A stretch of DNA of 64,000 nt from Lachnospiraceae bacterium (lineage in GTDB: Bacteria; Bacillota; Clostridia; Lachnospirales; Lachnospiraceae). The stretch lies in contig JAGBMJ010000011.1 in assembly GCA_017634975.1 (NCBI GenBank), positions 16,367 to 80,366 of the forward strand. The letters are read 5' to 3'. Position numbers and translations under genes: made by a program. Position 1 is the first letter of the stretch; each line of letters starts with the position of its first letter. The notes under the pieces were generated by a model that saw only the letters and a program-made list of their open reading frames with translations, did no database searches and was not told the origin of the DNA. Positions 57,852-64,000 of the stretch are shown here, piece after piece.

Positions 57852-59075
57852 TTAATTGTTGATCAGTTTTTTTTCGAGTTCGGCAAAATCATAGTCGCGC
57901 TGATCGATATCTGTATAGGAACTGCGTTTCTGGCCGGCAGGATTTGTGCGTCCTGCTCCGGGAGCGGACGAACGGGGAGCGGCAGAACTGCGGGAGGCCT
58001 GGTAGGCTTCGTCAGCGGCGGCAACATCGTCCGTGGTACGGATCCCTTTTTCATGCCAGCTCTTTAAGATCGATTCGGCATAGGGGAAGCGGTTGGTCGA
58101 TACCGCGAGCACGGTGCGTTTGCAGGCTTCCTCGATCAGTTTCGTTGAAAAGCCGTAGATCCGCAGCCACCGGTGGATCAGCCGTGCTTCTTCCGGCGCC
58201 GGAGTACCGGTGCGTCCGAGCCAGTTCATAATGGCGGTGCTTTCGCGGTCTTCCTTCGGATGCAGTTTTGCCTTGGCTTCTTCGACGGTGGAGATGCCCT
58301 GTTCTGCCCAGGCCAGAGCGGTTGCTTCGATATAATGAAAACTCTTCTGCCGGTTGCCGACGCAGTACTGTAACAGATAATCTGTCAGTTCTGCGGAAAA
58401 ACCGAGCTCCTCTGTGATAAAGAGGAGCGAACGGAACTGCGGTTCGCTCAGCGGTGCGCCCAGATATTGCTGGGCAGCAGTCAGCAGAAACATATGATCC
58501 GGAGATGATTTGAAACGCTTCAGATCATCCAGGGAATAAGACGCTTTGCAGGTATTCGGATCCGGAAGGGATACGACACCGGCCGCCGGAGCGGAAGGAT
58601 GTGCCTCGGATACGGATACCGACATCGGCATAGAAGTATCCTGCGGAACGGCCGGGTAGACCGACGTTGCAGGAACAGTGCTGTTTCCAGCGAAAGCAGC
58701 GTTAACCGCCGGCGCAGAGACGGAGATCATGGATGCGGCAGACATAGGCTGCTGCAGGTTCTGCAGGCAGATGCCGGACAGATGACCTTCGTAAAAATCC
58801 GTTCCGCTCACCATGCGAGCGCGGTCATAGCTTAAGGACAATACGCCCTTGTTTGCCCAATAGCGGAGAGCGCGGATAATGTCGCGTTCCGGGCAGTTCA
58901 GAAAATCTGCCAGAGTGTTCAGATCGGCTGCACGTCCGGACGAAACAGTCCGTAACAGGTACAGGTATACTTTGATCTGCACATCATTGGCATCCTTCAT
59001 ATAATGGTCGATAAAAATGTTGGACAGCAGTGTTACTCCGGCACTTCCGTCCAGTGTTAAGTCAATAGGCAACAT
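57852..59075 (-). CDS. DnaD/DnaB-like replication initiation protein, 407 aa
   Basis: The N-terminal winged helix (LSNIFIDHYMKDANDVQIKV, YLLRTVSSGRAADLNTLADF) is typical for DnaD. Residues 175-330 contain DnaB_2 (DnaD C-terminal) segments (LYEEAR-like YIEATALAWAEQGISTVEEA, and WLRIYGFSTKLIEEACKRTV with ILKSWHEKGIRTTDDV). The linker (residues 120-170) is rich in Ala, Ser and Pro. It works with the downstream helicase loader in restart or initiation. The promoter (TTGATT-16-TATACT) is at 59,159-59,132. Confidence 0.92.
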   Translation of the reverse strand: MLPIDLTLDGSAGVTLLSNIFIDHYMKDANDVQIKVYLYLLRTVSSGRAADLNTLADFLNCPERDIIRALRYWANKGVLSLSYDRARMVSGTDFYEGHLSGICLQNLQQPMSAASMISVSAPAVNAAFAGNSTVPATSVYPAVPQDTSMPMSVSVSEAHPSAPAAGVVSLPDPNTCKASYSLDDLKRFKSSPDHMFLLTAAQQYLGAPLSEPQFRSLLFITEELGFSAELTDYLLQYCVGNRQKSFHYIEATALAWAEQGISTVEEAKAKLHPKEDRESTAIMNWLGRTGTPAPEEARLIHRWLRIYGFSTKLIEEACKRTVLAVSTNRFPYAESILKSWHEKGIRTTDDVAAADEAYQASRSSAAPRSSAPGAGRTNPAGQKRSSYTDIDQRDYDFAELEKKLINN

Positions 59076-59131
59076 AGTTTATACTTCCGGTTGATTTTTT
59101 CTTTTTTTTCTTTTTGGGATTCGCATAGAAA

Positions 59132-59159
59132 AGTATAGCACGTAGAGAGTGAAAATCAA
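59132..59159 (-). promoter_or_regulatory. Promoter of dnaD-dnaI operon
   Basis: On the minus strand TTGATT (59,159-59,154) and TATACT (59,137-59,132) are 16 bp apart. They are about 60 bp before the DnaD-like start. Confidence 0.65.
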
Positions 59160-59166
59160 TACATCC

Positions 59167-59222
59167 GTATCCACAAGCCCATATACAATGGGCATTTGCG
59201 GGCATGTGGATGGTGTGGATAA
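59167..59222. promoter_or_regulatory. Cluster of three DnaA-box-like sites upstream of dnaD
   Basis: TGTGGATAA (59,214-59,222) is a perfect DnaA box on the minus strand (TTATCCACA). TGTGGATGG (59,205-59,213) is directly next to it, and GTATCCACA (59,167-59,175) lies in opposite orientation, each with one or two mismatches. They are just upstream of the dnaD promoter. The 319-bp gap holds no gene. Confidence 0.65.
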
Positions 59223-59303
59223 GTGGATCCGGGGGAGGAAAAACCGCGGATATTCAACAAAAAATAATCAACAATATTTGTTGAAAAGTTTTTATTTTCA
59301 TGG

Positions 59304-59342
59304 AAAATGCCCAAAGATCTGTACGACATCTTTGGGCATTTT
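59304..59342. terminator. Terminator after murC
   Basis: AAAATGCCCAAAGAT (59,304-59,318) pairs perfectly over 15 bp with ATCTTTGGGCATTTT (59,328-59,342). It ends the leftward murC transcript and can also act in the other direction. Confidence 0.88.
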
Positions 59343-59394
59343 AATAAATCCGGTAAATAACAGAGGGTTTATCCGGCTGTTTACTGCAAACAGT

Positions 59395-60771
59395 TTATTT
59401 GCCGAGCAGGTGTTCACCAATCTGAACCACATCGCCGGCGCCCATGGTCAATACCACATCACCGGGCTGTGCATTCAGCAGCAGGAAGTTTTCGATGTCA
59501 TCAAAATAGGAGAAGTAATGGGTTTCTCCGCCTTTGGCCTCCAGTCGGGCGAGCAGATCGCGGGAAGTAACGCCTACGGTATTCTGTTCCCTGGCGGCAT
59601 AGATATCCGTAAGGATCACGGCATCGGCCAGAGAGAGGGCATCGGCAAAGTCCTCCAGAAAAGCCTTGGTCCGGGTATAGGTATGGGGCTGGAATACGCA
59701 CCAGAGTTTTTTGTGCGGATAGTTCCTGGCGGCCGTCAGAGTGGCACGGATCTCCGTAGGGTGATGTGCATAGTCATCCAGGATGGTGACCCCGCCGATC
59801 TCACCTTTCTTTTCGAAACGGCGGTCGGTGCCGGTGAAAGCCTCCAGCGCTGCCAGAATGTGCTCGCGACCGATCCCGAGGTATTCCGCCAGGGCGATGG
59901 CTGCGAGAGAGTTATATACGTTGTGGATCCCGACCACGCCGAGTTTTACTTCATAGGAATCCTCTCCGTGGTGCAGCGTATAGCAGCCGCGGCCCATCGC
60001 ATCGAAACGGATGTCGGTGGGATAGTAGGTGTAAACAGGTGCGTCCCCGTAGGTGATCACCGGGCATGGCAGGTCCGCAGTCAGTTCGCTCACATTGTCG
60101 ATCATGCCGTTGATGATGAGTGCACCGTCTGCCGGCAGCAGTTCCATAAAGGTACGGAAGGAAGCGCGGATCTCGTTGATATCCCGGAAAAAGTCCAGAT
60201 GATCTTCTTCTATATTTAGGATCAGACTGATCCGCGGGAAGAAGGAATGGTAGCTGTTGGTATATTCGCAGGCTTCTGCGACAAAGTACTCCGAATGGCC
60301 GATGCGCATATTACCGCCGACACTCTTTAAGATACCGCCCAGAGACAGGGTGGGATCACAGCCGGCATGGATCAGGATCTCGGAGACCATAGAGGTGGTG
60401 GTCGTCTTTCCGTGGGTACCGGCGATGTTGATGGGGATCGTGTAGTTCTTCATCAGCTGACCGAGCAGCTGGGCTCTGGTGAGCATCGGGATACCGCGCT
60501 CCAGGGCGGCGTTCCACTCCGGGTTGTCCCTGGAGATCGCTGCAGTGTAGACCACCAGATCGATGTCGTCGCTTAAGTTGCCGGCGCTCTGGCCGATGTA
60601 TACGGTTGCGCCAAGAGCGCTCAGATGCTTCGTCAGCTCTCCGGCTTTGGAATCGGACCCGGATACCGTAAAGTGTTTCGAAAGCAGCAGCTCGGCCAGA
60701 CCGCTCATGCTGATCCCGCCAATGCCGATAAAGTGTACATGGATAGGTTTCTGAAAATCAATCTGATACAT
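59395..60771 (-). CDS. murC: UDP-N-acetylmuramate--L-alanine ligase
   Basis: VHFIGIGGISMSGLAELLLS is the N-terminal Rossmann loop and INIAGTHGKTTTTSMVSEIL the Mur-ligase ATP site. Further marks are EACEYTNSYHSFFPRISLIL, NIEEDHLDFF, DDYAHHPTEIRATL and VFQPHTYTRT. At 458 aa it is complete. It adds L-Ala to UDP-MurNAc in peptidoglycan synthesis, in the cytosol. It is monocistronic, with its own promoter at about 60,840-60,864. Confidence 0.97.
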   Translation of the reverse strand: MYQIDFQKPIHVHFIGIGGISMSGLAELLLSKHFTVSGSDSKAGELTKHLSALGATVYIGQSAGNLSDDIDLVVYTAAISRDNPEWNAALERGIPMLTRAQLLGQLMKNYTIPINIAGTHGKTTTTSMVSEILIHAGCDPTLSLGGILKSVGGNMRIGHSEYFVAEACEYTNSYHSFFPRISLILNIEEDHLDFFRDINEIRASFRTFMELLPADGALIINGMIDNVSELTADLPCPVITYGDAPVYTYYPTDIRFDAMGRGCYTLHHGEDSYEVKLGVVGIHNVYNSLAAIALAEYLGIGREHILAALEAFTGTDRRFEKKGEIGGVTILDDYAHHPTEIRATLTAARNYPHKKLWCVFQPHTYTRTKAFLEDFADALSLADAVILTDIYAAREQNTVGVTSRDLLARLEAKGGETHYFSYFDDIENFLLLNAQPGDVVLTMGAGDVVQIGEHLLGK

Positions 60772-60801
60772 AACGGATGACTCTCCTTTTTGCTGTAAAA
60801 A

Positions 60802-60864
60802 TTTACATAAATGTTATGTAAACGAAAACTACTAATATTATACTTTACAAAAGGAAAAATACAA
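60802..60864 (-). promoter_or_regulatory. murC promoter with perfect inverted repeat in the leader
   Basis: On the minus strand TTGTAT (60,864-60,859) and TATAAT (60,842-60,837) are 16 bp apart. Just downstream TTTACATAA-ATG-TTATGTAAA (60,802-60,822) is a perfect 9-bp inverted repeat, either an operator or an AU-rich stem in the mRNA leader. Confidence 0.65.
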
Positions 60865-61002
60865 TCTTTTCTTTCGGTTTTGGATTATAAAAATGCTTAT
60901 AAGGTAAGGAATTACACAAAAATTACTACTTGACAACTTGCGTATTTGGTAAAAAATACAACGACACGGAAGGGAATTTGTGCAATTATTTCCAAAAAAA
61001 CA

Positions 61003-61032
61003 TTCACGAATCTGTCAGAAATGTGCTATAAT
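61003..61032 (+). promoter_or_regulatory. glgC-glgD promoter (extended -10)
   Basis: TGC-TATAAT (61,027-61,032) is an extended -10 box; a weak TTCACG -35 lies 18 bp upstream. A leader of about 125 bases follows, with a TCCGGGC-GGA-GCCCGGA stem around 61,088-61,104. No gene lies in the 393-bp gap between murC and glgC. Confidence 0.65.
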
Positions 61033-61164
61033 ATACAAAACGCGTGCTGAATGAGTATTTTCAGAGAAGTTTGGGGTGCGGGGGTTTTCCGGGCGGAGCC
61101 CGGAGCAGAAAAACAGCTGTAAATGGCTGGGGGATACAAATAATACGAGCATAGAGGTGATTTC

Positions 61165-62439
61165 ATGGTAAAGAAAGAAATGATAGCCATGCTTCTGGCT
61201 GGGGGTCAGGGAAGCAGGCTTGGTGTTCTGACCCGCAAGGTTGCGAAACCGGCAGTTTCTTTCGGCGGCAAATATCGTATCATCGATTTTCCGCTCAGTA
61301 ACTGCATTGATTCCGGCGTGGATACGGTCGGTGTATTGACACAGTATCAGCCGCTTCGCCTGAACACACACATCGGCATCGGTATTCCCTGGGATCTGGA
61401 CCGTAATGTCGGTGGTGTGACCGTGTTGCCGCCGTATGAGAAGACATCCAATACGGAATGGTATACCGGCACAGCGAATGCGATCTATCAGAATCTGGAT
61501 TATATGGAGAGTTTCAATCCGGATTATGTGCTCATCCTTTCGGGCGATCACATTTATAAGATGGATTATGAGGTAATGCTGGATTTCCACAAAGCGAACG
61601 GGGCTGAGGTGACGCTGGCCGTTATGCCGGTTCCCCTGGAAGAGGCAAAGCGCTTTGGCATCGTGATCACAGATGAAAACCGCCGGATCGTGGATTTTGA
61701 GGAAAAACCGGAGCATCCGCGTTCCAATCTTGCTTCCATGGGTATTTATATTTTTAACTGGAAGACACTGAAGGAGGCACTGATCGCAAAGGCAGATCAG
61801 CCGGCACTGGATTTCGGTAAGCATGTCATCCCGTACTGCCACCAGAACCAGTCACCGATCTATGCATATGAATATAACGGGTACTGGAAGGATGTAGGAA
61901 CCCTGCATTCTTATTGGGAAGCCAATATGGAGCTGATCGACATCGTTCCGGAGTTCAATCTCTATGAAGAATACTGGAAGATCTACACCAAGTCGGATAC
62001 GCTCACCCCGCAGTATATCTCTGCGGACAGCAAGGTGGAACGCAGTCTGATCGGTGAAGGTGCTTCCGTTTACGGCGAGATCTATTCCTCCATCATCGGC
62101 TGCAATGTCGAGATCGGCAAGGGCAGTGTGATCCGGGATTCCATCATTATGAATGACACGGTGATCGGTGAGAACTGCGAGATCAACAAGACGATCATCG
62201 CAGAGAATACCGTGATCAAAAATAATGTAAAGACCGGTGTCGGAGATGAAGTGGATAATGAAACGGATCCGCATATCTATAACCATGGTCTTGTATGCAT
62301 CGGAGAGCATACCGTAGTCCCGGCCGATGTGACGATCGGAAAGAACGTCGTGATCTTTGGTAAGACGGAGACAGAAGATTATCCGAACAAGACTCTGGCG
62401 AGCGGAAAATCTCTGATCAAGGAGGGGGATAAAGCATGA
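61165..62439 (+). CDS. glgC: Glucose-1-phosphate adenylyltransferase, catalytic subunit
   Basis: [20 protein letters not shown] (G-G-x-G-x-R-L) is the ATP site, followed by [20 protein letters not shown]. The sugar site is [16 protein letters not shown], and the later [10 protein letters not shown] and FGKHVIPYC are typical of GlgC. The C-terminal left-handed beta helix carries hexapeptide repeats ([20 protein letters not shown]). It makes ADP-glucose for glycogen. It overlaps glgD by 4 bp, so the two subunits are made together. Confidence 0.97.
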   Translation: MVKKEMIAMLLAGGQGSRLGVLTRKVAKPAVSFGGKYRIIDFPLSNCIDSGVDTVGVLTQYQPLRLNTHIGIGIPWDLDRNVGGVTVLPPYEKTSNTEWYTGTANAIYQNLDYMESFNPDYVLILSGDHIYKMDYEVMLDFHKANGAEVTLAVMPVPLEEAKRFGIVITDENRRIVDFEEKPEHPRSNLASMGIYIFNWKTLKEALIAKADQPALDFGKHVIPYCHQNQSPIYAYEYNGYWKDVGTLHSYWEANMELIDIVPEFNLYEEYWKIYTKSDTLTPQYISADSKVERSLIGEGASVYGEIYSSIIGCNVEIGKGSVIRDSIIMNDTVIGENCEINKTIIAENTVIKNNVKTGVGDEVDNETDPHIYNHGLVCIGEHTVVPADVTIGKNVVIFGKTETEDYPNKTLASGKSLIKEGDKA

Positions 62440-63560
62440 GAGCAATGGGGATCATATTAGCCGGAGGCGGCATGAAAAACAGCAGAATGGGGGAGCTTGC
62501 TTCCCGGCGTGCTGTAGCAGCCATGCCCGTGGCAGGCAGTTACCGGAGCATCGACTTTGCCCTGAGCAATATGTCGAACTCCCATATTCAGAAAGTGGCG
62601 GTTCTGACACAGGACAATGCCAGAAGCTTAAATGAACACCTGAGTTCTTCCAAATGGTGGGACTTCGGACGTAAACAGGGTGGTATGTATGTCTTCACAC
62701 CGACCCGTACGCTGGACAATTCCGACTGGTACCGCGGTACGGCGGATTCCATCGCGCAGAATCTGGAATTCATCAAGGACAGCCACGAACCGTATGTGGT
62801 GATCGCATCCGGTGACTGCGTATACAAGATGGATTACAACAAGGTGCTGGAGTACCATATCGAGAAGAAAGCGGATATCACCGTAGTGTGCAAGGAGATG
62901 GGCGCCAATGTGAACGTAGAGCGCTTCGGCTGCGTGAAGACGGATATGGACGGGCGTATTACCGAGTTTGAGGAAAAGCCGGTGAAGGCTACTTCCAATA
63001 CGATCTCCTGCGGTATCTACATCATTCGCAGACGCCAGCTGGTAGAGATGATCGAAAAAGCGGCGCAGGAGAACCGTTATGATTTCGTAAACGATATCCT
63101 GATCCGCTACAAGGATATCAAACGGATCTATGCGTATAAGATGACGGACTACTGGAAGAATATATCGACGATCGAAGATTACTATGCAACGAATATGGAC
63201 TTCCTGAATCCGGCGATCCGGAACTTCTTCTTCAAGACCTATCCGGATATTTACTCCAAAGTAGATGATCTGCCGCCTGCCAAGTATAACGTGGGGGTTA
63301 GCGTGAAGAACAGCCTGATAGCCAGCGGAAGCATCATTAACGGAACCGTTGAGAACTCGGTCATTTTCAAGAAGGTATTTGTGGGGAACAACTGTACTAT
63401 AAAGAACTCCATCATATTGAATGATGTGTATATCGGGGATAACACTTACATCGAAAACTGTATCGTGGAGGCAAGGGGTACGATACGTGCAAATTCATCG
63501 CACAAGGGCGAGGATGGCATAAAAATAGTTGTTGAGAAAAACGAGCGTTATGTGATATAA
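62436..63560 (+). CDS. glgD: GlgD, regulatory subunit of glucose-1-phosphate adenylyltransferase
   Basis: It is homologous to GlgC, but the nucleotide loop is changed to [20 protein letters not shown], and key catalytic residues differ. This is characteristic of GlgD, the non-catalytic partner found in Firmicutes. [20 protein letters not shown] and [20 protein letters not shown] align with GlgC. The C-terminal beta-helix repeats are shorter. At 374 aa it is typical. It activates GlgC in a heterotetramer. Confidence 0.95.
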   Translation: MRAMGIILAGGGMKNSRMGELASRRAVAAMPVAGSYRSIDFALSNMSNSHIQKVAVLTQDNARSLNEHLSSSKWWDFGRKQGGMYVFTPTRTLDNSDWYRGTADSIAQNLEFIKDSHEPYVVIASGDCVYKMDYNKVLEYHIEKKADITVVCKEMGANVNVERFGCVKTDMDGRITEFEEKPVKATSNTISCGIYIIRRRQLVEMIEKAAQENRYDFVNDILIRYKDIKRIYAYKMTDYWKNISTIEDYYATNMDFLNPAIRNFFFKTYPDIYSKVDDLPPAKYNVGVSVKNSLIASGSIINGTVENSVIFKKVFVGNNCTIKNSIILNDVYIGDNTYIENCIVEARGTIRANSSHKGEDGIKIVVEKNERYVI

Positions 63561-63561
63561 T
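63532..63561 (+). promoter_or_regulatory. Promoter upstream of spoVG, inside glgD end
   Basis: TTGAGA (63,532) and TATAAT (63,556) are 18 bp apart. The -10 overlaps the glgD stop codon. The 150-bp leader that follows contains AGTTGCTT/AAGCAACT as a long-range pair. Confidence 0.6.
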
Positions 63562-63717
63562 GTGTCGTGGCACGTGCTAAGTACGAAGTTGCTTAAATCG
63601 TGTTACAGAGAAGGTAACCCAAAAGCAACTGAATACATTGTATCTAAGACTCTTTGACGAATTGACAACCGGGCGGTACGGTAGCAGTTGTATTCAATGA
63701 GGAAAGGAGTTTACAGC

Positions 63718-63876
63718 ATGACCATCACAGACGTTCGGGTCCGTAAAGTGGACAAAGAAGGCAAGCTGAAGGCTGTTGTTTCCGTCACGATTGAAGACTG
63801 CTTTGTGATTCATGACATCAAGGTAATCGAAGGCGATCACGGTCTGTTCATTGCAATGCTGTTAGCACCCTCATAG
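63718..63876 (+). pseudogene. spoVG: spoVG, truncated after 47 codons
   Basis: ATG 63,718 has AAAGGAG 8 bp upstream. The product begins [20 protein letters not shown] and continues to [20 protein letters not shown], an excellent match to SpoVG up to its conserved G-L-F-x-A-M. The normal continuation (P-S-R/K-x-T-x-D-G...R-D-I-A-H-P-I) is absent. It reads LLAPS then TAG, giving 52 aa instead of about 85-97. SpoVG is an RNA/DNA-binding regulator of sporulation and surface genes. The break looks like an insertion after codon 47 and probably destroys function, unless the rest is rejoined beyond the window. Confidence 0.8.
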
Positions 63877-64000
63877 CATGACACTTTTTTATTCTGTTTG
63901 ATTGTCGCTGGAATGATTGATATACTGTCAATCAGTCTGTAGAAAGGAAGATTCCGAAGGGAGTCTCTTGGCGGCGACAATCCTTCGGAATCCATGGTAA
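63860..64000 (+). mobile_element. Left end of an insertion in spoVG (partial)
   Basis: From about 63,860 the sequence (TGTTAGCACCCTCATAGCAT...) no longer encodes SpoVG. It contains its own promoter, TTGATT (63,898) and TATACT (63,921) 17 bp apart. A stem GATTCCGAAGG (from about 63,950) pairs with CCTTCGGAATC (from about 63,980). An ATG at 63,995 starts near the window end. This layout fits the left end of an IS element with a transposase further right. The family cannot be named from this piece. Confidence 0.5.

Noticed and set aside
59149-60219. Plus-strand frame of 356 codons
   Set aside because: It crosses the DnaA boxes and the murC terminator and then runs opposite murC; no protein family resemblance.

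Overview
The window looks like the chromosome of a low-to-mid-GC Clostridia member, most likely Lachnospiraceae. The backbone carries glgC-glgD-spoVG, a dnaD-dnaI type replication pair, murC, a clostridial long-form PRPP synthetase, tex, galE and an MBOAT/SGNH acylation pair. SpoVG and ribosome binding sites of the AGGAGG type support a Firmicute. No rRNA, tRNA or CRISPR array was found.

Positions 1 to about 42,960 are a prophage. Its left end lies outside the window, and its right end is marked by an excisionase-like gene and a tyrosine integrase (40,992-42,619) followed by repeat-rich DNA. Reading left to right:
(a) 1-5,906: rightward cargo, namely a PD-(D/E)XK-like protein, an AlbA_2/ATPase wHTH protein, a possible ADP-ribosyltransferase-fold protein, three GNAT acetyltransferases, a Nudix hydrolase and an AraC/GyrI-type regulator.
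(b) 5,955-10,486: leftward replication block, with family A DNA polymerase, DUF2815 ssDNA-binding-like protein, DUF2800 nuclease-like protein and small proteins.
(c) 10,743-15,569: rightward P4-type primase/helicase, VRR-NUC nuclease, SNF2 helicase and a DUF1492 late-regulator-like protein.
(d) 15,690-25,333: HNH endonuclease, terminase, HK97-type head and connector genes, major tail protein, and a tail assembly chaperone pair with a textbook -1 frameshift signal.
(e) 25,430-27,883: a CsoR/P1B-ATPase metal-efflux cassette inserted inside the tail operon.
(f) 27,967-31,156: tape measure and a following tail protein.
(g) 31,350-33,009: a second insert, with a TetR regulator and two membrane proteins.
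(h) 33,112-38,404: tail hub/spike, fibre, holin and a bifunctional endolysin.
(i) 38,563-40,858: a WYL-regulator operon with glyoxalase, GyrI-like and TfoX-like genes.
(j) 40,992-42,619: Xis and Int.

The most unusual prophage features are: four separate cargo islands, two of them inside the late structural operon; a 39-bp element repeated with fixed internal spacing upstream of the two replication operons and of xis-int; iteron-like 19-bp repeats after the primase; a frameshift-controlled tail chaperone; and near-identical GAGA-loop hairpins at the downstream edge of both tail-operon inserts.

From 42,970 on is host backbone: a low-molecular-weight phosphatase, potassium channel, chemotaxis receptor, tex, galE, an orphan 207-aa protein, a leftward 129-aa protein behind a promoter with a perfect palindrome in its spacer, MBOAT-SGNH-lipoprotein, a sugar nucleotidyltransferase, leftward prs, dnaI-like, dnaD-like and murC, then rightward glgC-glgD. 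At the right edge spoVG is cut off after 47 codons by foreign sequence that carries its own promoter and a stem-loop, probably the left end of an insertion element.
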